This document shows, one piece after another, positions 23,496-34,337 of a stretch of DNA of 64,000 nt. The notes under the pieces were generated by a model. That model made no database searches. It saw only the letters and a list, made by a program, of their open reading frames with translations, and was not told where the DNA came from. Numbering within the stretch: position 1 is the first letter of the stretch; each line of letters starts with the position of its first letter. The stretch spans positions 372,001 to 436,000 of the forward strand of contig NC_031474.1 of NCBI RefSeq assembly GCF_000006565.2, in the 5' to 3' direction. This stretch comes from Toxoplasma gondii ME49 (Eukaryota; Apicomplexa; Conoidasida; Eucoccidiorida; Sarcocystidae). The translations under genes and the position numbers were made by a program.

Positions 23496-26400
23496 TCAAA
23501 CACTACAGCTCCGACTCGTAGACACATGCTGGAGAGGAGCAAACAAGCGACGCAGCAGCTCGCGCAGAGAAAGTCGGCCATATGGGAACGATGCGGGATT
23601 CGAATTCCACTGTGAGACGCCAGATTCGGAGCGAGTTACGTCGTCCTGTTTGTCACACGGCAGGCCTGCTGGGTGGATTGTTTCTTCTAGCAATGACCGC
23701 AAGACCAAGCGAAGCGTCTGACACCGCTGCTCAATCTGACATCTTGCCTTATAGGATCTATCCGTGCCTGCGTTTGGCTTCCATTCCCCAGTGCACGCCC
23801 GCGGCTTCCGCGCCTTGGTTTGACAAAGCTTGCCCGTTCCAAGCGGCTGCATTTGTTGTGCACGCCTACACTGAAAGGCTAAGTTTCGTCCTGACTGTGA
23901 CGGAAGAGTTGCCGTGGTCTTCTGTCGCTTTGCTTCGACTCGGGGAAGACTGCTTCTACCACAGACGCGTCGACGGTGAACGCGCCGCAGATGTGTCTGA
24001 AAGCCACCTAGGCAAAGGCGCATCAACGATATGACGCCCTTTGTCTGACTCTCATCTGTATTGGCAACGTCGCTGACTTCTCGCGATCGTTGATTCATTT
24101 CCCGAACCTCTTCTACGGTACCACTTTCGCTCGTGAGTGGCGACCCTGCTGAACAAGTCCCGTCAAGAGTGTTCTTAGAAGGCGCTTCCTTCTTGCGCAT
24201 CTGGGCCAGTTTTGGCTGGCTTTTGTCCGTCTCGCAGTTACCATGTAGTCCGGTCGTTTCCCTGCCTGTGGAATGTCCTGTGTCTGCGTGCTCTTCGTTT
24301 GTCTTCATCAACGAGCAAAACGTACTTCTGTCAAGGCAGTCCTCTACCATCCCGTAGGCGACTGAATCGCTGTCACCTCGTGTGGTTACGCGCCATCCTA
24401 CATCTTCTTTCTTCTCCATCACTCTGTCGTAGCCGCCGGCAGTAAGTATCAAATTCATTGCCGAGTGTAACTTACCGAGAGCTCGCAACGTCACCGGCAG
24501 AACCGACAAGATTCTGGCGACGCCCTCAGTGAGCAAAGCCTTCGCAGACACTCTGGGACCATGAGCCATCATCACTCGGCATGCAGCCCAGAAACAGAGA
24601 TGCATGACAAGTGAAGACGCCTCTCCACCGGACAATTCGGACAGGACCGGACGCACTTTTTCACTTCCAGGACGCCGGGCTTCGTCCTCGGCTGACGCTA
24701 AGAGGCAACTTCCCCCTGTCAACGAAAAGCGTTTTGTCTGCGGCAAGCAAACCTCGAAACTCGGAGATTCTTTTGCTGTGTCGGCCTCAGTTCCCTCTTG
24801 AGTCTGCGGATCCACCAAGGGAACTGTCGGACGACAGTGCACGCGGCCTCCGGTGACGCCTGCTGCACACTGGCGGCCTGTTGCTCGCGACATGTGGGCT
24901 TGCATGGACGCGTCGGGTTGCCGGTGTCTCTCTTTTCGTTTTCTACAGTCTTCATCCCACAGTTTAAGAAGGCGTTCTTCATCCTGCTCTGTCGGACCTA
25001 TCTGCAGCGCCGTGAAGCTCGGCTCCCAGAGTTGCGAGGCGACAAGCCGTTCCTGTAGCGTTTCTGGGCAGAGTCGAGTTTCATGAAATGGAGAAACGGC
25101 TGACCCGAAACTGAGGTCAAGAGGCACAGGGTCCCCAAATGAGTCCAAGAGAGTGAACTCGGAAAGGCGTCCATTCTCTCTATGCTCTACATTATTCAAA
25201 GAGCGTCCTTCACCACAGGAACAGATGCTTTCGTCTTTCTTTCCACTTTGCACTCGAACGCTCGAAGACGGAACGGAGATTTCGAAAGAGCCCAGCTGGT
25301 CGAGAGCCAGCAAAGTTCTCTTCGACTTTGCCGCTCGCGCGAGTCGGCGCCGTCTCAAAAAGGCTCTCAGACTGTCTCTCAGTGCCTCGCCTTGCTCACA
25401 CTCTCCTGAGCCTTCCTCGCACCAACACGCAGAAGCAACGCCACGCTGCCTTCTCGCATGAGCGGCTTCAGAGTGTTGTTCTACCGCCTGGGCTTCTTCA
25501 GACATGCCAGTGTCGTCTTTTCTTCCGTCTGCATCTTCCCTTTCTTTCCCGGTCTCTTCCGGCCGCTTCTCCCGCTGACAGCTTTCGATGCCGTACGGCG
25601 TCCCGTAGAACTGCCGCTGAAGCGCTCGGAGCGAGAGCCGTGAATCTGCAGCCAGACGCAGAAGCACGTCTTCAAATCTGCCCATTGCCCAGTGCTCCTT
25701 TTCGTCCTTCGTTTGAGTCCCCAGGGAAGCTCCTGCGCGTTCACTAGACGCACAGCTGCTTCCCAGGTTTGTAAGCTGCTCCTCACTCTGCAGGTCCGTC
25801 CTCCCGCCTGGCTCCCTTGCGCCGACGCCCCTCGCCTGAGAGGTAGACGAGGCACTTGATGGCGCTTCTCGGTGCTGCGACCGCGGCGCGATGCGTCTGG
25901 ATCCCGGAAAAGAAAAGCCGCTTCTCACGACACGACCGCCGACAATGCGGAAAAGAATGGAGCGGTGTTTTCTGAGACTAGCCACCGCACTCGGTTCCAC
26001 CTTCGTATTTTCTGCATCCCGAGTCATGGAAGGAGTCCACGGAGATAGAGAAGAAGACAGAAGGCGCGAGGGAAGGCCGTGGCGGTCGTCAGTCTTCGTG
26101 CAGCCTTCGCGTGAACACTGAGACTCTGTCCTCGCTTCTGCTTCTCCACTGCGCGAGACAGAAGTGACCTCGTTTCGAGGGCTGTCGAAACGAGGCGCTT
26201 TCAGATTGGCACGATTTTCTGAGGGGTCTCTGCGTCCTCCCCTGCTCTCCTGAGAGATAGGAGAAAAACTGCCAGAGCCTAAATTGGAACGCGGCGACCC
26301 CCACAACGACGCGAGAAACTGGCGAGGCTGAGTCGCTTCACACGCCTCGCGGCGAGAAACGTGTGAGGCATGCGTTCCACGCACGACAGCGGAGGCAAGG

Positions 26401-27857
26401 AGCCGCATTCGCGTTTTTCGAGGTTCGCCCGAGTGACGTGAAACGCTAGTCGTTAGAGCGTTGTTTGACTGAGACAGGTTCCGGCTGTCACACCCCCACT
26501 CTTGGCGCCGTTTCCCGGTGCTCCTCCATTGTGTTTCATCATTATTCGGTCCTTCTCGTGGGCGGTTTTCCGAACACAGTCCCAACAGTGCCTTCGTTTC
26601 CCCGGTCTTTTCTACGCCGCACAGAGATTCCACTGTATGCCTCCCTGAGACGAGAAAAGTCTCGCCTGCGTCTCCTGCTCGCTCGCGTTCGTCGATCTCA
26701 TCCATTCTGTCTCGGGGTTTGACCAAGGGGCGTCCACCTCGCGCAGCTAGCACCGCTTCTCCCCGAGATCTCGACCAGCCAGCTGTTGCATGCACCTGCG
26801 TATTTCTGTCAGGATCACTTCCGCGAGGCTCTACGCTGTCCGTTCTCACCCCAATTGTTTCTTCCCTGTGCGCCTCCAGCCCACCCTCCCCAGCCTGCGC
26901 CTCGCTATCTGCTTGCCGCCTTCGGTGAACTCCGCCCTCCTGCACGCAGCACAGATCGACACGGGCCTGGTGCTCTCGGAAATCTCCCGTGCCAACATCG
27001 GACGACATGGCCTGCGAGTTTTCGAGGACCGCATCGTGGTGAGCAATCGCAGAGACGCCTGATGTGCGCGAAGCGCCTCCACGAAGGCCGGGCATGGGAG
27101 CGCTGCAGGCGTCGTGGTCGCCAGTCCGCCTCGTCCCCCAGGCAGACCGCTTCATTTCGGAGACCGGCGAGCAGAAAAACAGACTCGAAGTGGTGAGGAG
27201 AGGTCTCCTTGTTGAGCCTCCCAGGACTGCGTTGCTCGCGACCTTCCCGACTTTCTTTCTGTTCGAAGACTCCGGGAGTCCGATCCTCGCGTTGCTGCTC
27301 GCTGTCGCCTGTGCGTGCAGCTGGGAGTCCCCCACAGCCTCCAGTCCACCCTTTGAGTCGTTTCGCTTCTCCTTTCCTTTGTGGCATTTCGGTGAAAGAA
27401 AGAACTCGAGATGACTTCCTCGGCGGCGCTTCTTCGCATCTCTCTCGGGACCCGACTCTCGTCTGATGGCCTTGCCTGGGTCCTCTCCAAGTGCACCTCT
27501 TCTCTCGTCTGCATGCGCGTGGAACTCGTCTTCGCCATGCCGCTCTTCTCTCTCCCTCGTTTTGCCAGCAAATGGACTCGCCGTTCCTCTTTCTTCGTCT
27601 GCCGGTGAGAGTAGCAAGAGTTGAGCTAGCGAGGGCGGCGGGGAGAAAGTGGGGAAACGAGGGGGGCGGTCGCGGTGTTCTTCTGAGACCACCGGACGAC
27701 AAGAGCCGGCGCATGCAGCGGCGACTCTCCGAGGAAAAGACGGCTCACTTTCTTCTCTGGATTGCTCTCCGGCAAACTTCTCATGAGCCTCCCACCCAGG
27801 AATCGGTCGCGACTCAGCCTCTCCACGGGAGGCTCCAGATCGCGGCCACGCACGCAT
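23496..27857 (-). CDS. large intronless ORF, 1453 residues, function unknown
   Basis: A continuous frame runs from an ATG at 27857 to a stop at 23496. The first 700 residues are rich in Arg, Glu, Ser and Gly and look disordered, with poly-basic patches such as KKRRRG. More ordered pieces follow: FEDVLLRLAADSRLSLRALQ with FYGTPYG near residue 749, a Leu/Trp-rich helical region near 930-990, a hydrophobic helical block near 1080-1130 (VMHLCFWAACRVMMAHG), and a C-terminal RLSLRELLRRLFAPLQ near 1429. The motif LSLRxLxRxF occurs twice, at about 740 and 1430. I recognise no family. The length, the Kozak-like start and the helical islands argue that it is real, although hidden introns cannot be excluded because the frame stays open through low-complexity sequence. 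It diverges from the E2 gene. Confidence 0.7.
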   Translation of the reverse strand: MRAWPRSGASRGEAESRPIPGWEAHEKFAGEQSREESEPSFPRRVAAACAGSCRPVVSEEHRDRPPRFPTFSPPPSLAQLLLLSPADEERGTASPFAGKTREREERHGEDEFHAHADERRGALGEDPGKAIRRESGPERDAKKRRRGSHLEFFLSPKCHKGKEKRNDSKGGLEAVGDSQLHAQATASSNARIGLPESSNRKKVGKVASNAVLGGSTRRPLLTTSSLFFCSPVSEMKRSAWGTRRTGDHDACSAPMPGLRGGASRTSGVSAIAHHDAVLENSQAMSSDVGTGDFREHQARVDLCCVQEGGVHRRRQADSEAQAGEGGLEAHREETIGVRTDSVEPRGSDPDRNTQVHATAGWSRSRGEAVLAARGGRPLVKPRDRMDEIDERERAGDAGETFLVSGRHTVESLCGVEKTGETKALLGLCSENRPREGPNNDETQWRSTGKRRQEWGCDSRNLSQSNNALTTSVSRHSGEPRKTRMRLLASAVVRGTHASHVSRREACEATQPRQFLASLWGSPRSNLGSGSFSPISQESRGGRRDPSENRANLKAPRFDSPRNEVTSVSRSGEAEARTESQCSREGCTKTDDRHGLPSRLLSSSLSPWTPSMTRDAENTKVEPSAVASLRKHRSILFRIVGGRVVRSGFSFPGSRRIAPRSQHREAPSSASSTSQARGVGAREPGGRTDLQSEEQLTNLGSSCASSERAGASLGTQTKDEKEHWAMGRFEDVLLRLAADSRLSLRALQRQFYGTPYGIESCQREKRPEETGKEREDADGRKDDTGMSEEAQAVEQHSEAAHARRQRGVASACWCEEGSGECEQGEALRDSLRAFLRRRRLARAAKSKRTLLALDQLGSFEISVPSSSVRVQSGKKDESICSCGEGRSLNNVEHRENGRLSEFTLLDSFGDPVPLDLSFGSAVSPFHETRLCPETLQERLVASQLWEPSFTALQIGPTEQDEERLLKLWDEDCRKRKERHRQPDASMQAHMSRATGRQCAAGVTGGRVHCRPTVPLVDPQTQEGTEADTAKESPSFEVCLPQTKRFSLTGGSCLLASAEDEARRPGSEKVRPVLSELSGGEASSLVMHLCFWAACRVMMAHGPRVSAKALLTEGVARILSVLPVTLRALGKLHSAMNLILTAGGYDRVMEKKEDVGWRVTTRGDSDSVAYGMVEDCLDRSTFCSLMKTNEEHADTGHSTGRETTGLHGNCETDKSQPKLAQMRKKEAPSKNTLDGTCSAGSPLTSESGTVEEVREMNQRSREVSDVANTDESQTKGVISLMRLCLGGFQTHLRRVHRRRVCGRSSLPRVEAKRQKTTATLPSQSGRNLAFQCRRAQQMQPLGTGKLCQTKARKPRACTGEWKPNAGTDRSYKARCQIEQRCQTLRLVLRSLLEETIHPAGLPCDKQDDVTRSESGVSQWNSNPASFPYGRLSLRELLRRLFAPLQHVSTSRSCSV

Positions 27858-30207
27858 CGTTCCTGTGTTTCAGAAGGCCCTGGGAGTTCTCGTTCTCTTC
27901 GAAAAAATCCGATGAGGCGGCACCGCTGCTGTCTCACCTCGCCGCCACCCCTGCTCCCTCTTTGACCTCTCCGTCCGGTGCCTCGGTCGCCGAAACGCTG
28001 TATATATGGAGCATCTTTTTCGTGTCAGAAAGTTAAACGCTTCCCGGCCTACGGCTGTTCCTCTGCGTGCCTCGCTTCTCTCCACCGATCTCTACTCGTC
28101 ACACTGGCATGCCAAAGGTCCAGGCTTGCCGAAGCTCCTCGGTCTGGCCCGAGCTCTCTCTTCCGACTCCATTCCTCTCTGTCCGGTCTAGGTCAAGAAC
28201 GAAAGTCGAGCAGCAGTCCCGCTAACGAGGTTCAACACAATACCTCGCCCGACGACAGCCTATGCAGTTGACGGGGACATCCCCAGTTACAGAGTGCTAA
28301 ACCAGCTGTTCTAGCCGGAAGGGGCTCACCGCCGCCATTTCCTGTAAGTGAGCGAAACTGGAAATTTCGCTGGTCCTTCCTCGGGCTGGAAAGCTGGGTT
28401 TTCCTGAGAAACAAAGGAGAAAAGCGCGGAAAAGGTGCGTGCCGCTGCAGACAGTGAGCTTTTGGTCCCTCGTTGTAGAAAACAGAATTCCAGTCTCTTA
28501 CTAATATGCGCCGTCGTTCCTTTCTACTCAGACTGATTAATCTGCAAACCCGTGAGATCGGACATAGCCGTTCGCTCCTGGATGTAGCGGGAGTGATGTA
28601 AACGAAGAACTCTCCAACTCGTTAAACTGGGAAAGCGGAGCTGATTGTTGACGGAGGTGACTCGTGCACCCTAGAGGGGCAAAATAACGGCAAGAGGGGC
28701 AATAGTAAGGAAGACTCACCCCAACGGACAAGAAGTTCGCTAAACAGAAACTGAACCAGGACGGAAGAGGAACTCTTTCGCTTCTTTCTGAAGGTTTTTT
28801 TCGCTTCCACACCTCCTGACGAGACACACATGCCGCTGTGAAAGCTGAGGTACGCAACTGTCGCTGCGCGCCAAGTCGCGAGAAAGCGCAAGCAGCTGCA
28901 GGGAAATGTCCACGAATCCGATGCACAACGTATTCGTAGCGAAGAAAAACTCTCTCCAACCAAATCTGTTGTGCTGCATTGTTGGATGGATAAATTTCTT
29001 GAGGAAAAAACAGAGCTGTCGTCGAGGCACACAAAGACTGGATTCACAACGAAGGCGTACACGAGAGTGCATGCACATGCAGCGGCGATCTTTGCTCTAA
29101 GAAGAAATGAACCTCTCGAATTTATGAGTTGTTCTGCAACTTTGTTAAGTTCTGTTTGTCGCACACTTTCTTATACATCGATGCAGGGATTCCTCCATGT
29201 CAGAGACGTTTCATGAGCCTCTCTGTCTCTTTAAATTCCTCTTGTGTTGTCTTTCGAGAAAGTCGCTCGTCACCGCCGTTCCTCATCAGGGACTTTCGAG
29301 ACCGCCAGAAAACGCGTTCCCCTCCTTTTCAGAGGATTGTCCACTTCTCTCTGCCTCCAGTTTTCATCTTTGCGCGTCTCCTTTTTGAACGGTGCCGTCC
29401 TCTCGTGTTTTCACAGAACTTTAGTTCTCCTTCGGGTGTTTTTTCTAGAATGGTGTAAAAGTCTCTTTGCTCCAGGACGCAGCTGGTGGCGTTGTCTTCA
29501 AAACAGGTGTCTTTTCACTAGCTAGAAGAGGTATCTTCTTCGGGGTCTCTGTAGGGGGGTGCCAGGCCCATTTGGAGACTTTTGTTTTCTCTCGGGAGAC
29601 ACGGCCTCTCTTCTGCTGCATCACAAAACGCGGTCTCCATTTTTTGTGTCTCCGTCTCATTCACACTCAGCCTCGACTGCTTCCATCTCGCGTCCAGTAC
29701 CTTGTCTTCTCTGTTTCTTCCTTTTCGACATAAGTACAAATCCATATATATACATATATATACTTATAGGTACATAAATATATATATATATATATACATG
29801 TATATATATATATATATATGTATATATAGAGAGAGATGTACATACAAATCTGTGCATGTTGCGAGATGCACGTTTCCGTAGTGTACGACTGTCTGCGCGT
29901 GAAGAGTATGTGTCGCGCCTGAACGCCTACGTAGAAGCAAATCTCTCTCACGGGTGGCTTCCAGTCCGTTTCCGTCTCATTTTGTCTCTCCTTTCTGTTT
30001 TTTACTTTTCTTTCCCTCTTTCTGTGTTGCTGGTCTTCACGGCTCGGCTCTCGCGTGCGAAGCCTGTCTGCTGGTCTCGCTGAAGCTCGCGCGGTCTGTG
30101 CGGTGTAGTGCCCGCTTCCACCTCAGAGCAGTTTCTCTGGCTCTTTGTCCTCTCGCGCAGGGACTTTGAGTCTTCAGGAAAAATCTTCGTTGGACGTTCG
30201 ACCCGTC
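27858..30207. promoter_or_regulatory. divergent intergenic region between the large ORF and the E2 gene
   Basis: This 2.35 kb spacer sits between starts at 27857 (minus) and 30208 (plus). The plus strand is pyrimidine-rich close to the E2 start, as expected of a coccidian 5' UTR or promoter. It carries a TGCATGC at 29068-29074 and a long TA microsatellite at 29742-29830. Overlapping minus-strand ORFs at 28537-29164 have no family signal and were not called. Confidence 0.5.
29742..29830. repeat. interrupted (TA)n microsatellite
   Basis: Almost uninterrupted TA dinucleotides with a few TACA and TACTTATAGG breaks run for about 90 bases, ending in GAGAGAGA. It lies about 380 bases upstream of the E2 start. 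Confidence 0.95.
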
Positions 30208-32863
30208 ATGGCGGCGCGCAATCGGCTGCTCATCGAACTTCGCGAGGCCCAACGGATGAACGACTCTCAAGTCCGCCTCATCCCAAAGTTAGTCGCGTTC
30301 TTTCCGTTCCTTCTTCTCTGCTGGCTCTTTGCGTCTCAGTCTGTCTCAGTCTGTTTCTTCTACACTTTTCGTTCTTGTCCCGGCTTCCGCTTGGTGTGCT
30401 GCTTCGTCTTTCGTGTCTTTTTCTTGCCGGTGGTCTCTTCTCTCTGGCTGTCCTTCCGCGACGGAGAAGGCGAGAGACTCGGCGCGTTCTTGTGCATGTT
30501 CTCGAGAGTCCGGTCCACTCCCGGGACAGCGCGCGCCGCTCCTTGGGTCGTGGCAGAACAGTGGTCGCCTTGTGACTCTCAGTGCATGCGCTCTGTCTCT
30601 CGCAGCAGTGTAAAGGAAGACTCAACGATTTTCGCAGCGAGGATTGTTTCCCCGTCTCCCCGCTGTGTTTCCTGCTCGCGTGCACCGCTCTGTTTTCTCT
30701 GCGTTGCATGCGCGCAGCCACGACAACCTCTACGAGTGGGTAGCTGTGATCGTCGGACCGAAGGAGTCACCCTACCAGGTGAGGACCTTCCTGTCTCTGC
30801 TCTCGCTGGCAAGGCGAGGCTGAGAAGCGGCGGAAGAAGCCGACGCAGAGAAGGTTCGAGCTGCATGATCGTTGCAGGGAAGTTTCAAATCCGGACTGTC
30901 AAGCGCTTCAAAAAGTGAAAGGAAGCTTCGAAGAAACAGAGACAAGAGCGGACGGATGTCGTCGGGCACTCACAAAGAGACGGCGGGTCATTGCCCGGAG
31001 AAAGTGCAGAAGAAGAAGAAGGGTGGGGGCTTGAGGGACTTGCTGAAAGACGAAAAGAGACGCACTCCGCAGAGACGAATAAGGAGTCAGAGCGACGCAG
31101 CTGTGAGGTGACAGACGAAGGAGAGGCAGACGAGTAGCAGAATACTCAAAAAAGCACAGTTTTCATTCATTCTCTGTTTTTCTTCAGAACGGCAAGTGGA
31201 AGCTCCGTCTCATATGCCCGCCGACGTATCCTCTCTCGCCGCCTACAGTGACTTTTCTGACCAAGTGCTTCCACCCAAATGTGGACTTCCGAACGGGTGC
31301 GTGCTGCAAACAGAGTCCGTTTTTCATCCAGAGGAGAAGAGAAACTCACCAACTAGCTGCTGAACGACTGCGCATGCACGAGATGCTGCTGCAGTATGTC
31401 TGAGCGCTACAGTGGTACCTCTCGCTCCCTCCGTAGCGCAGGACAGGGGACTATGTGGGTGAGGGCGTCTGTAAGCAGATCCCTTTTGGGGGCGCCTCGA
31501 GAAAATTCCAGCAGCAGGAGCAAAACAAACCTCAGTGCACGAGCATGTCCAGACGTAGCAGTGGAGGGACAGAAAAGCATTTGTAAATGCACGTAAAGGC
31601 GTCGACGTATATGTGAGCATGTATGCATACAGAGCGAGAGAGGATTCGCTCTTCGTCACAGGTACAAGTGCTCCGTTGTCGTGGCGTGTGTCTGTGTTTG
31701 TGTGGATGCTGTCTTTCTCCTTCGCGCCCAAATGTTCCTTAGCTGGGGGACTCCAGCTCTCCCACAGCTTGCCTGGTTCGTGCTGCTTACAGAGGCGCGT
31801 TGGAAAAGCAGTCTGTCGTTTCTCGAGTTTTGCGCTGGAAAGGAGAGCGCTCTGCGTTTTCCTGCAGGCTCATTAGAGGCAGGACAGGCCTGCGTTTGCG
31901 GAGTGCAGCCGACTTGCACGTCATTTTTGGATACTTTTTTCAACGGGGAGAACTGAGGAAGTTTTCTGTTTTCCTGTTGTGGTTGCGGTACCGAAAGCAT
32001 GTGCTTTTTCAAACACTAGGTGTCTTTCGCGTTGCTTGCCGTGGAAGCTGTGTGTGCGAGTCTCCTTCAACAGGGAAGAAGACCGATACATATCCGTAAC
32101 GAGGGACACAAGAGCTGTGTCCTGGGGCTCCTCGTTCTGGATTTTCCTCGATAGTGTATATGCGGATGTGTATGCCCATCCTCAGGTGCAGTTTGTCTCA
32201 ACATTCTTCGAGACGGAAGCTGGACTCCAGCGTGGAACCTCCACTACGTTTGTCTCGCGATCTGTGCTCTCATGGATATTCCGAACGCCGATAGCCCGCT
32301 CAACTGCGACGCAGGTACGGCATGCAGCAGAGTACGAGAGGAGAAAAAACGGTTTGGGATTTCTTGCCTTGGACTGGGCTATGTTGTGTATCTAAAATCT
32401 CATGTTTCCGAAACGCTCGCTAGTCTTGATGTCTGTGGCGGGTCAACTCGAAATGCAGGCGCCACCGAGGGAGAGCACTATCGTTGTGACAGGATAGAGA
32501 AAAAATGGAGCACGACAAGGAAAGAGAGGGAACACGAGAGCGAGCGGATGGCACGAAAAAGCAGGCGCTCATTGGAACAGAATGGCGAAGCGCGAAACGA
32601 GCAACAGTTGCCAGTCGAGAGTCCAGGACGAAAGAGAGAGGGCCTCAAGACGGAGATAGGAAGGATAGGGAAGGAGAGACAGTAACACTAGAAGACGATG
32701 TATTGTCATCCGTGAAAGACGTACATTTGTCTTCTCAAATGTGTGCGTTGGGTGCTTCGCTATTGTAGGAAATCTGATACGATCGGGCGATTTGCGAGGC
32801 TTCCGTTCGATGGCGCGGATGTACACAATCGAATATGCGAGCGCCGAAATCACACTTGAATAG
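30208..32863 (+). CDS. PEX4-like: E2 ubiquitin-conjugating enzyme, PEX4 (peroxin-4/UBC21) type
   Basis: Five exons with matching phases: 30208-30287, 30718-30778, 31188-31296, 32186-32314 and 32769-32863. They encode 157 residues, a bare UBC fold and about the length of plant PEX4. The HPN motif is at 76-78 and the catalytic cysteine is Cys87 in GAVCLNIL. The following segments SWTPAWNLH, DSPLNCDAGNLIRSGD and RGFRSMARMYT are the hallmark of PEX4-type E2s, which mono-ubiquitinate the import receptor PEX5 on peroxisomes. The usual Glu-Ile before the cysteine is Ala-Val here. Introns are 430, 409, 889 and 454 bases; intron 3 and intron 4 contain only short ORFs. The donor of exon 3 is GTGCGT. 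E2 identity is certain; peroxisomal function is inferred from subfamily similarity. ERAD-like or apicoplast roles remain possible. Confidence 0.93.
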
Positions 32864-34337
32864 ACACCCCGGCAAAGAGAGGGAAAAACGAGAAACGGAC
32901 AGGTTAACCACTCACGTACAAACAGCTATCTTTGGATATCGAAGATCGTCAAAGCGTGCCTGAGCATCGAACATGAAGAGTGGAGATGTAGACAACCTGT
33001 ATTGTCTCTCATCATGTCTCTCCTCGTGCTTTATTCACGAAGTGTGCGGACAAAAAGAGCAGACCGACCAGAAAAAGAGGCAGGAAGAGTGAGGGATTGA
33101 ATGACGAGAACGAAGTGGAGGGTTAGCAAATGCAGATAGTGAAGGAAAGAGGGGTGTAGACAGGAAAGACATTACGGTGAAAGGAGCCAGATGGGCGACA
33201 CTGTAGCTACTGCTTTCTCACAGACGACTCGCTTCCAAATGGCCGAGCCAGCGAGACTGGGCACCCGTGCCACGTGGTCTCTCCGAGGCAAGACACACCC
33301 CTAGCCAGAAGCAATACAAGTGCCAGACAACGCCTGCGGATTTTACGGGGCGTCTGCAAGTCGAAATGCCGTTTTTCGTCGCCCGTCCGGGTCCTCAGCT
33401 ACCATGTATGTTGGCACGCAACCAAATGTAGACGAGCAATGAATTGTGGTGGAGAAAAGGCTTGGATAAGTTTTAAGGGTAACGTAAATTGCGACACCAG
33501 TGAACGATGCCTTCACTTATGGGGAGGGCCGCTTTGATCGACGAAAGCTTGAACAGCTACCGGTGTAAATGAGACAGAAAATCGTTTGTTGCCGTTTGTC
33601 GTCGGCTTGGATGCGACTTACAACCGTGAACACGTTCCTCAGGTGACTGTTAACGGATCGGTGAAAGACTGACACAAATGTTTCCACTTGCAACTTTAAC
33701 TCGGAATATCAATTTTAAGAATTGAAATCCCAAGCACCTTAAGGCATCTCCCACCCTCGAAGCCCAAACTAGGGAGACCCCCGATATTTGAACGAGCACA
33801 CAGAGATACGCGAACCATCGCAAGTCTGAAGCACAGCACACAGTATCCCTATTTCTTCGAGGGTAAACTGCGAGGCCCCATTCTGGCCAGGGTAGGTAGG
33901 AGGCGCGCTTCCGGTCCATATTTTTTGGATCCACAAGTCGCTGCCAAGCGACATCAGACACGTGCCATTTTTGCCTGTCAGATATCTGTGCATTCGTGGA
34001 AGTCGGTGACGTTAATGGGGGGGGGGGGGTACTCGGAATTTTATTTGTGACGTACATGCACGAATGCTACTCCTGGAATCACAACGGTGTCGAATACATG
34101 CTCTGATGTATAAGTTACGACAATACGGTTCGGTGCATGCAGGCTGATCTTTGCATGGTGAGGTCCTGTCCTCCTGTTCACGAATGAGAAACAAAAGAAC
34201 AGCTCGCTTTCACTCTCAGCAAACAACATCGGACACTCAAGGGTATCGAGGGCCAGGAAGGCGTCCCGTTTCTTCACAAATTCGTAACTGACACAAAGAA
34301 CTTGACATTTGGATCACAAGTCTTCGGGATTCGTTTC
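32864..34337. other. convergent intergenic region with a 13-G run, no gene seen
   Basis: This 1.5 kb stretch lies between the 3' ends of the E2 gene and the zinc-cluster coiled-coil gene. Short ORFs, including 33274-33537 plus and 33650-34057 minus, have no recognised domain or splice partner. A run of 13 G lies at 34017-34029. Confidence 0.5.
34017..34029 (+). repeat. run of 13 G
   Basis: Thirteen consecutive G lie in the convergent spacer about 300 bases past the end of the minus-strand gene. It is likely length-polymorphic. Confidence 0.9.

Noticed and set aside
23582..24034. Plus-strand ORF of 150 codons with a hydrophobic, signal-like segment
   Set aside because: It lies wholly antisense to the large 1453-residue ORF, has no upstream pyrimidine-rich region or good start context, and is explained by the open complementary frame.
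26465..27608. Several overlapping plus-strand ORFs of 75-136 codons
   Set aside because: They mirror the Arg/Glu/Ser-rich minus-strand ORF; the composition gives Ser/Leu/Pro-rich shadows without domain signal.
28537..29164. Overlapping minus-strand ORFs up to 180 codons
   Set aside because: Three frames are open at once, no domain or splice partner was found, and calling a gene here would sit inside a divergent promoter region.
32315..32685. Read-through of the E2 reading frame past Ala at 32313 into a long basic tail
   Set aside because: A GTACGG donor at 32315 and an acceptor at 32768 restore the expected GNLIRSGD segment, so the tail is intron sequence.
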